Virus record (IMG/VR): IMGVR_UViG_3300044675_003089
Coordinates: 1 to 21,036 of that record
DNA: 21,036 nucleotides
Reading direction: 5' to 3' (one strand)
Origin: a virus
This document shows, one piece after another, positions 14,521-21,036 of this stretch (the first letter of the stretch is position 1; the number at the start of each line of letters is the position of its first letter). Made by a program: the position numbers and the translations under genes. The notes under the pieces are model-generated. The model was given only the letters and a program-made list of their open reading frames with translations, did not search any database and was not told where the DNA came from.

Positions 14521-17500
14521 TGAAAGGAAAAGTAACATGTTCAAGTTGTGGATGGTCATGGAACAAATCAGATTCTAGCCAGAAAGATATGTACATCTGT
14601 CACGAGTGTGGTAGAGACAATAGTAACAACATGAAAAATGGTGGTTGGCTAGATAATATTCCTCAAGCTCAAGATGGAGAAGTTTTATATACACCACCAA
14701 AATCACAATATAAAAGATTATATGGACATGCAAGTGAAGCTGGTATAGGTGAAAATGAAAATATGAGAATAGATCCTAATACAGGCTATTCTTATTTTCC
14801 ACAAGAAACATCTCTGAGTCAAGAAAAAGAAGTTCCCAATAGTCCATGGAATGTTTCTAGATTTTTATTTGATCCATTTATAAGAAATGTTTCTCAAGGA
14901 ATTCATAATGCAAAATACAATAACAAAGGAGAATATATAGATAGTCCAGGAGATGTTATAGAACAAGGCTACCTTACAAGTGGAATGAGTAGGAGAGAAA
15001 GATATGATGCTGCAAAAAAAGATATTACTTCTTATTATAAAGAAGATCTAAAACAAAACGATGATACTGTTGAGAAAAATGTAGATAATACAATGGATCT
15101 TGTTAGAAAAATGAGGAGAGCTGAAGAGATGATGCAAAGACAAAATGAAACCTACAAAAATTTTCAAAATCCTGAAGAAGTATTTAAAAAAGCTGTTGGA
15201 TTTTATGGTGATGATAACGAAATTAATCCTAGTGAAGCTAAAAGAGCATATAAAATGTTTCAAAAAACATGGAGAGGAACTTCAGGCAAAGAAGCAAGAC
15301 AAAATTCTAGAGAAGAATTAAAAAAAGCTAAAGAAGCATTTAAACTTTCTAAAGAACAAATGAGGAAAGGTTTGCCTAAACCTGACCCTAACTATGTTCC
15401 AGAAGATTTTGCTAATGGAGGAATATTAAAAAATGGTGGTTGGTTAGACAACTATAATGATTATGAAGTTTCTGCTCCTGAAGGATTTGAAGGAGATGGA
15501 TATAGTAACGTAGGACGTAACTATTCTCCTGCATGGGGAGGACAGTTTAAAGAAGGAGGAATAATTCCTAATGCACAAAATGGTTGGTTAGAAAAAATTG
15601 ATAATGTACTTTCTGCACCAGCAAGAGCTGCTACATATGCTGTAGAAGCAGGAGCACATGCTATAGGTGCAAGAAAAGCTCCTCCTAAATATGAAGATCC
15701 TTCTGATGGACTTGGGATAGATGAAAAAGAACATCCATATTTAAAATTGGCTACAGATATAGTTTTAGATCCTACAAACCTTTTAGGAGTAGGAGCTATT
15801 TCAAAAATAGGTAAATTAGCCAAAGGTGTAAAAACAGTACAAAAAACAAAAAATGTTTTACAACCTGCAGTCAAAACAGCATTTGATGCAGCAACAAAAG
15901 CAGGTAAAGCATCTGGAGCAATAACTTGGGGAAGAAATTTAGGTAAACAACATAAAGCTTTTTTTAAAGAATATGATGTATTACTTAAAAATTTGTATAA
16001 ACCTGAAGTTGTTGAACAAGCTTTAAAATTAGGAGCAAAAGATGCTATAGGAGCAACTGCGATTATTAATGATTTAATAAAACAACATCCAGAAAAAAAA
16101 GAAGAAATTTTAAAAAATTATAAAAATATAACTAAACAAAATACTAATAAAAACCCAAAACAAGAAGTAGTAGCAAAAGATAAAAAACCAAAAGATAAAA
16201 AACCAGAGTATACATTACAAGAAAAGTATAATTATGATCCAGGTTATAGAGCACTTAAAGAATATGTAAAAGTTTATGATACTCCTGAAGTAAAACAATT
16301 ACAAAATAATTTACATCCAGAAGGATTAGTAACTGGAAATACAGATTTATATTCTGAACTTCCTACAATAAGACCTACAGCAAAAAATGCTAAGTCTTAT
16401 AAAGTAAAAGAAACTGTACAAGGTAAGTATGCCCCATCTACAGTTGAGTATGAAGTTACAGATCCAAGAAACATTAACATGAATGATCTTGGTCCTGGTA
16501 ACACAAGAGTAGTAACTCCTGAATATCAAATGGGTGGGAATGTCTATCCAGTCAACTATGTTCCTCAAGCACAGAAAGGTAAGAAAGCAAAGAAAGTATT
16601 TAAAAAAGAATTAGAAGATGATGTAGATGATTTTTTAGGAAATCCACAAGAGAGAGCAAGGTATATGTCTGAAACAAATCCTGACGAAGCACCTAGTGAC
16701 AGTATGAGACATTCATTTGCTGGTAGATATACACAAGATGCTATTGCTAAAAAATTTGGAAATGGAGTAATAGGAAATATTGCAGGTCTTATTGGATCAA
16801 ATGCAATGGGAGCTGCTCATGAACTAAGTACATTAAGTAAAGATAAAAGAGACTGGTCTACTAAACTTAGAGAGTCTGGAGAAGACATGTTTAACAATGC
16901 TGTTGGATCTGTTATAGGAGCACTTCCTTATATGGATGAGAAAGCAAAAGATGATATGATGCGCAAGATGGTTTATGGTAATTTGCTTCCTGATGGATAT
17001 GTTTCTACACCTGAAGGAGTTAAAAAAGGATTATCTAGTAATATATATTTTAAGAACGATAGAGGACAAGTTAAAAGAAATTATGCAATGGGTGGTTCTC
17101 TTCCAGGATCTCCAGGATTTACATATGCACGTACAATTGAACCTGCTCCTGATAATGGACCTTATGCAAAGAAAACAATGGCTAGTGCACAGAATGGTAA
17201 AAATTTAAATCCTTACACCTATCCTAAACCAGATCATTACTCTAGAATGAATCCTTTTGTTTTTCAAGATCCTCAACATGGTATCTTTATAGGTGGAGTG
17301 AATCCAACCTACTCAACAAAAGATTTCTCTATAGGAGCATCTGCTGTTGGTGTAGGTAATAAAGATTTTGTAAATCCTCTTGTTGATTATGGAATAAGAG
17401 GATCATATAGTCCAATGGAGAATCTTCATTTAACTGGAAGTGTATCAAAAAATAATATTGGTGCAGGGTTAAATTATAGATTTGAAAATGGTGGAGAAAT

Positions 17501-20500
17501 GTCTTACTACCAACATGGGTTAGATTGGAAACCTAAAGGAATGGAGAATGGTGGATGGTTAGGTAAATATGAACAAGCGCAGAAAGGTGCACAGACAAGT
17601 AAATCTAAACCTGCTGTTAAGTTTGATCCTAAACAGTTTGCAAAAGATTTTAATCTTAATCTCACTCCACAACAAAGAGCACTCAAAGCATCTACAGATA
17701 AAGAAGCTCAATCTGAAGATTACAGAAGATGGGTTAGTAGTGATGAATATAAAAAAGCAGTTAAGGCACAAAAGATTGCTGAGGACAAAGCTACAATAGC
17801 ACAAAGAAAAGCTAACATAGCAAAATCAGATAAAGCTAAATTAAATCAATGGTCCACTGATGTACTTAAACCATCTAATTGGACAAGAGAAAATCTTGCT
17901 GATGCTGCTGCAGGTCTTGGTGATAAAGCTAGATTGTTTCCTGATGATCCAGATAGTTTTATTGACGAATGGTTGAATCCTGGTGTAATGATTGGAGGAA
18001 TGGCTCAGTCTCTTGGAGAAGCTCCATTACAAGCAAAAGAAACAGATTCGTATCTTCCATATGTTACAGCTATTGGTGCACCATTATTAACAGGAGCTCT
18101 TGAAGGACTTGGAGCAAATACAACTAAACAGTTTGTAAATAACTTAATCAACCCTTTTAACATTGTTCCAGGTTACAAGACTGCTGAAAAATTTGCAATG
18201 AAAAAGGCAAAAGATGTATTATTTGATGCAACAAGTTATGGAAGATTATTAAATAAAAAAATTGGAAATCAAGTTGGAATTGCTAAGAGTTTAATAAATG
18301 ATCCAAATGTAAAACTTCAGAAACCTTTATTTTTAACAAGTAAAGATGAAGTGTATCAAAACATTAACAAGGGTGCTGGTGTTTTAGAAGATCGTATTAG
18401 TAGAAAAATAATGGATCTACAATCTCCAGAAGGAATGTCAAGATTAGTAAATCAAGAAAAAGAATACCTAGAAGGTATAGGATTTACTGGAGACATATCT
18501 GAGCAAGCACTTAAGAATGCGAATGCGAGGATAGAGGAACTTGAGTACATGGAAATATTTGGTAATAAAAATAAAAACTTTGTAGAACGTTTTAAACAAG
18601 ATGATTTTGTTCCATCATACATACCTCTTATACATCCTACTCGTAAACCTACAATTAGTCAAGCAATGAAGGCTACTGATATACCAGATGTAAATGCGTA
18701 TTATCAATCACCTCCACAGTTAGAATTAACAAAAGATTTAATTGGTATAGATGTTCCTCCTTCTGCATTAAATCCTTATACTATTTCTAGTACAAGATAT
18801 TACCAACTTGGAGAAAAGCCTGCATTTGGACAACTTGCTTTAGGACAAGGCATGGCAGATGCAGCAGATACAGCAGATCATGAAATCAATCATGCTCTTC
18901 AAAGAGATAGAGTATTAAAAATAGATAATGATTTGAAAGATCTTCAAATGGATTATCAAAAAAACTTATCAGAAGATGAAATTAAAGATTATTTATATTT
19001 TGCATATGGTTCAGGAGGACAAGAATCAAGTGCATTTCTTGCAGATTTTAGAAAACAAATGTTAGATAATGGATTGATAAATCATATATATGAACCTATT
19101 TCTCCTGAAAAAGTTGCAGAAGCAGTTACTTACTTTAAACAAAACCCTAATAAAATAGTTACTGTAAAACCTACTGGACTTAGAGCACATTCAAAAGCAC
19201 GAATTGCAAATTTTGTAAGACCTAATCAAAAGAACTTTGAACTATTAAGTAAGTCATTAAATAAGTTACCAACAGTAGTTCCAGGAGCAATTGGATTAGG
19301 AGCAGCTTCCCAATTAAACAATGAAGAAGAAGTTCCTGAATATAAACAAGGAGGAATCATTAAAGATGACATGGGACAATGGGCTCATCCTGGAGAGATA
19401 ACAGAGATAGGTTCTAACAATATAACAATGCAAGGAGTTCCTTATGATGTATTAGGAATATCTGATACTGGTGATACAAAACTAATGAAACCAGGAAAGA
19501 ACTATAAGTTCAAAGGAAAGAAAGTAACAGAGTTTCCAATGGCTAAGAATGGTGTAAATCAGGTAGATGAAAAAACTTTTGAACAGTTAGATCAATTAAC
19601 TAACTTTACAAACTATAATACAAAGCAACCTGGTGGATGGTTAGATAAGTTTGCAGAGGGAGGAACCTTACCTGCAGAAGCAGCTAGTTTGCCTGCTGAG
19701 TCTTATGATATCAAAGAAGGAGATACGTTATTTGAAATTGCTCGTGACAATAATGTCCCATTAAATACATTAGCAAATGCAAACAATTTGTCTAATCCAG
19801 ATCTTATTAAAACAGGAAACAAGTTAGTAATTCCAAAACAATATAAAAAGGAATTATCATTTGCACAAATTCCTACAGCTGATAACAAGAAAGTTGTAAT
19901 AGATAACTTTAGTCCTCACTATGATTATATTGTAGAAGGAGACAAAACTTATTACAAAGTTAAAAGTGGAAAGACGTGGGCAGACATTTCTGATAATAAG
20001 AAGGCTAGAGAAAACCTAATGAGTTTCTTAGATAAGAATAATTATTGGGCAGGATATGGTAGTGGTGAGAAAGCTAAGTATGACAAAGTGCATCATCAAC
20101 CTGTTGTAGTTCCTGGAAGTAAAGTTCCAAGAACAACACCAAGCGTAATAAGAAATACTGAAACAGGTAATAAGCCTACAATTGTAAAACGACCTATTAG
20201 TAAAGTGGTCAAAGAAGAACCAGGATTCTTTAATGAGATTTCTGATATGGTATCTTCAGGAGTTAAATCCTTAGAAAATAAATGGCAAGATGTAAAAAAA
20301 GAAACTAAGAATATAGTTAAGTCTGTAGAAGATTCTGTAATATCAACTGCCAATAATGCTATTCGTACAACAGAGGATGCATATCAAACTGTAATGAATG
20401 GTGTGGAACGTAAGTATAAAACTTACACAGGAGATGATGATGATGTTAAAGTTACAACTAAAACTTCTCCAATACCTAAAACTGTAAAAGAATGGTATGG

Positions 20501-21036
20501 TAATAAATCTGGAGCTGAGATTACGCAAGTTATAGATGCACCAAATACTGATGGTAGAGTTTACAAACAACAAGTTTTACCTACATCTAATATTAAATTT
20601 GGAGTTAGAAACAGAGGAGAATATAAAGATATCAATACTGATGGTTTAGAAGTTACAACTTTTAATGCATTTAGTAAAGATCCTCTTCCTGATAACACAA
20701 CAGTATTGGCTGTAGATCCTAAAGGAAATTTACATACTGGAACATACAAAGATTTCAAAGGACAGAAAGGTTATTTGTTCAGTAAAACTTTTAGAAATAA
20801 CATTGTTGATTTTTCTGAAATTAATGGAAAAAGTGAATATGTAAGTGGTGTAGCATCAGGAAATCCTAAATACCAACAACCAAAAGTTAAAGTGTTAGAT
20901 GATAAAGGTAAAGTTGTAAATGGATCTTTGAACATATTAGTAAAAGATGATAGTAAAAAAGATTACTATGGTCAAGTTCAAGGTGGTCGTATATTATTTG
21001 TGAACCCAGATACAAAAGAACAATATCTTGTATCTG
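14520..21036 (+). CDS. Giant virion protein with zinc ribbon, HExxH peptidase site and LysM (3' partial)
   Basis: At least 2172 codons from ATG 14520, overlapping the previous stop (TAATG) and open to the window end. Residues 7-30 form a zinc ribbon, C7-x2-C10 and C27-x2-C30. Around residue 390-420 is a hydrophobic stretch (LKLATDIVLDPTNLLGVGAI). Residues about 911-989 have alternating strands (FSIGASAVGVG, IRGSYSPMENLHLTGSVS, GAGLNYRF) like an outer-membrane barrel. H1454-E1455-I-N-H1458 is an HExxH zinc-peptidase site with E1502 as a plausible third ligand. Residues 1608-1680 hold a conserved-looking module (WAHPGEITEIGSNNITMQGV, LGISDTGDTKLMKPG). Residues 1729-1773 form a LysM domain. Repeated Gly-Gly motifs occur throughout. 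In crAss-like phages this locus carries very large internal or ejected proteins, so a cargo-type role in crossing the host envelope (peptidoglycan binding, cleavage) is likely but inferred. Confidence 0.75.
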   Translation, partial: MKGKVTCSSCGWSWNKSDSSQKDMYICHECGRDNSNNMKNGGWLDNIPQAQDGEVLYTPPKSQYKRLYGHASEAGIGENENMRIDPNTGYSYFPQETSLSQEKEVPNSPWNVSRFLFDPFIRNVSQGIHNAKYNNKGEYIDSPGDVIEQGYLTSGMSRRERYDAAKKDITSYYKEDLKQNDDTVEKNVDNTMDLVRKMRRAEEMMQRQNETYKNFQNPEEVFKKAVGFYGDDNEINPSEAKRAYKMFQKTWRGTSGKEARQNSREELKKAKEAFKLSKEQMRKGLPKPDPNYVPEDFANGGILKNGGWLDNYNDYEVSAPEGFEGDGYSNVGRNYSPAWGGQFKEGGIIPNAQNGWLEKIDNVLSAPARAATYAVEAGAHAIGARKAPPKYEDPSDGLGIDEKEHPYLKLATDIVLDPTNLLGVGAISKIGKLAKGVKTVQKTKNVLQPAVKTAFDAATKAGKASGAITWGRNLGKQHKAFFKEYDVLLKNLYKPEVVEQALKLGAKDAIGATAIINDLIKQHPEKKEEILKNYKNITKQNTNKNPKQEVVAKDKKPKDKKPEYTLQEKYNYDPGYRALKEYVKVYDTPEVKQLQNNLHPEGLVTGNTDLYSELPTIRPTAKNAKSYKVKETVQGKYAPSTVEYEVTDPRNINMNDLGPGNTRVVTPEYQMGGNVYPVNYVPQAQKGKKAKKVFKKELEDDVDDFLGNPQERARYMSETNPDEAPSDSMRHSFAGRYTQDAIAKKFGNGVIGNIAGLIGSNAMGAAHELSTLSKDKRDWSTKLRESGEDMFNNAVGSVIGALPYMDEKAKDDMMRKMVYGNLLPDGYVSTPEGVKKGLSSNIYFKNDRGQVKRNYAMGGSLPGSPGFTYARTIEPAPDNGPYAKKTMASAQNGKNLNPYTYPKPDHYSRMNPFVFQDPQHGIFIGGVNPTYSTKDFSIGASAVGVGNKDFVNPLVDYGIRGSYSPMENLHLTGSVSKNNIGAGLNYRFENGGEMSYYQHGLDWKPKGMENGGWLGKYEQAQKGAQTSKSKPAVKFDPKQFAKDFNLNLTPQQRALKASTDKEAQSEDYRRWVSSDEYKKAVKAQKIAEDKATIAQRKANIAKSDKAKLNQWSTDVLKPSNWTRENLADAAAGLGDKARLFPDDPDSFIDEWLNPGVMIGGMAQSLGEAPLQAKETDSYLPYVTAIGAPLLTGALEGLGANTTKQFVNNLINPFNIVPGYKTAEKFAMKKAKDVLFDATSYGRLLNKKIGNQVGIAKSLINDPNVKLQKPLFLTSKDEVYQNINKGAGVLEDRISRKIMDLQSPEGMSRLVNQEKEYLEGIGFTGDISEQALKNANARIEELEYMEIFGNKNKNFVERFKQDDFVPSYIPLIHPTRKPTISQAMKATDIPDVNAYYQSPPQLELTKDLIGIDVPPSALNPYTISSTRYYQLGEKPAFGQLALGQGMADAADTADHEINHALQRDRVLKIDNDLKDLQMDYQKNLSEDEIKDYLYFAYGSGGQESSAFLADFRKQMLDNGLINHIYEPISPEKVAEAVTYFKQNPNKIVTVKPTGLRAHSKARIANFVRPNQKNFELLSKSLNKLPTVVPGAIGLGAASQLNNEEEVPEYKQGGIIKDDMGQWAHPGEITEIGSNNITMQGVPYDVLGISDTGDTKLMKPGKNYKFKGKKVTEFPMAKNGVNQVDEKTFEQLDQLTNFTNYNTKQPGGWLDKFAEGGTLPAEAASLPAESYDIKEGDTLFEIARDNNVPLNTLANANNLSNPDLIKTGNKLVIPKQYKKELSFAQIPTADNKKVVIDNFSPHYDYIVEGDKTYYKVKSGKTWADISDNKKARENLMSFLDKNNYWAGYGSGEKAKYDKVHHQPVVVPGSKVPRTTPSVIRNTETGNKPTIVKRPISKVVKEEPGFFNEISDMVSSGVKSLENKWQDVKKETKNIVKSVEDSVISTANNAIRTTEDAYQTVMNGVERKYKTYTGDDDDVKVTTKTSPIPKTVKEWYGNKSGAEITQVIDAPNTDGRVYKQQVLPTSNIKFGVRNRGEYKDINTDGLEVTTFNAFSKDPLPDNTTVLAVDPKGNLHTGTYKDFKGQKGYLFSKTFRNNIVDFSEINGKSEYVSGVASGNPKYQQPKVKVLDDKGKVVNGSLNILVKDDSKKDYYGQVQGGRILFVNPDTKEQYLVS
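18879..18893 (+). other. HExxH metallopeptidase active-site codons
   Basis: Encodes H-E-I-N-H (residues 1454-1458) in TADHEINHALQRD. E1502 in GGQESSAFLADFR, 44 residues further on, fits a gluzincin-type third zinc ligand. The target could be a peptide cross-link, a host envelope protein or the virion protein itself. Confidence 0.6.
19704..19838 (+). other. LysM domain region
   Basis: Residues 1729-1773 begin Y-D-I-K-E-G-D-T-L-F-E-I-A and end N-K-L-V-I-P-K, with the central N-x-L-x-x-A-N-N-L-x-N-P-D-L-I-x-x-G spacing of LysM. LysM binds the N-acetylglucosamine-containing glycan of peptidoglycan. A weaker second copy may follow at about residue 1806 (YYKVKSGKTWADIS). Confidence 0.85.

Noticed and set aside
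15521-15874. 117-aa minus-strand open frame
   Set aside because: It lies wholly inside the giant plus-strand gene, which has clear domain content there; the composition is that of a reverse-strand shadow. The other minus-strand frames in the window are rejected for the same reason.
16975-17799. Plus-strand open frames of 76-77 aa at 16975 and 17569
   Set aside because: They lie in another frame of the giant gene, are low-complexity in Lys/Leu, and have no start context or homology pattern.

Overview
The window looks like the tail and connector half of the structural region of a tailed phage related to the crAss-like phages (Crassvirales), infecting a member of the Bacteroidota. Three things support this. 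First, the gene order: connector-like protein, IHF/HU-like protein, tail tubular/ring-type protein, then a very large tail stabilisation (P22 gp10-like, 'muzzle') protein, followed by a giant multi-domain protein; this is a hallmark order of crAss-like virion genes. Second, translation signals: none of the eleven start sites has a convincing Shine-Dalgarno sequence; they follow short A/T-rich leaders, often AATTATG, as is usual for Bacteroidota and their phages. Third, the single clear promoter candidate fits the Bacteroidota pattern (TTG, about 21 nt, TAnnTTTG-like). The DNA is clearly AT-rich, all genes are on the + strand, stops are TAA except one TGA, and there is no sign of stop-codon recoding. 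No tRNA, integrase, IS element or CRISPR array was seen. All family assignments are from recognition by eye.

Layout. (1) 1-3386: fibre and adhesin genes: the 3' part of a tail-collar fibre (2-1024), a multidomain poly-threonine adhesin (1029-2609), a short poly-Thr protein (2626-2907) and a beta-domain protein overlapping it by ATGA (2904-3386). (2) 3387-3563: the one real intergenic gap, with a rho-independent terminator, two matched palindromes and a promoter. (3) 3564-6968: a metallophosphoesterase with an HTH-like N-terminus, a connector-like protein, an IHF/HU-like protein and a tail tubular/ring-type protein, tightly packed. (4) 6974-14520: three consecutive ORFs that together appear to carry the regions of one muzzle/stabilisation protein, each junction being occupied by poly-Thr linkers and small cysteine-containing beta modules. 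(5) 14520-end: one open frame of at least 2172 codons, a giant virion/ejection-type protein with an N-terminal zinc ribbon, an HExxH metallopeptidase site, a LysM domain and many repeated short Gly-Gly motifs; it runs off the window.

The most unusual theme is modularity. Tracts of five to eight consecutive Thr codons (longer Thr/Ser mixtures in places) join small exchangeable domains on at least five proteins. Some domains are duplicated between distant genes (1482-1688 and 13413-13619; 2904 onward and 13654 onward). The muzzle gene appears to have been cut open at two sites by such cassettes and is now encoded as three chains. I read this as a host-recognition decoration system spread over fibres and tail tip by recombination; that functional reading is inference.
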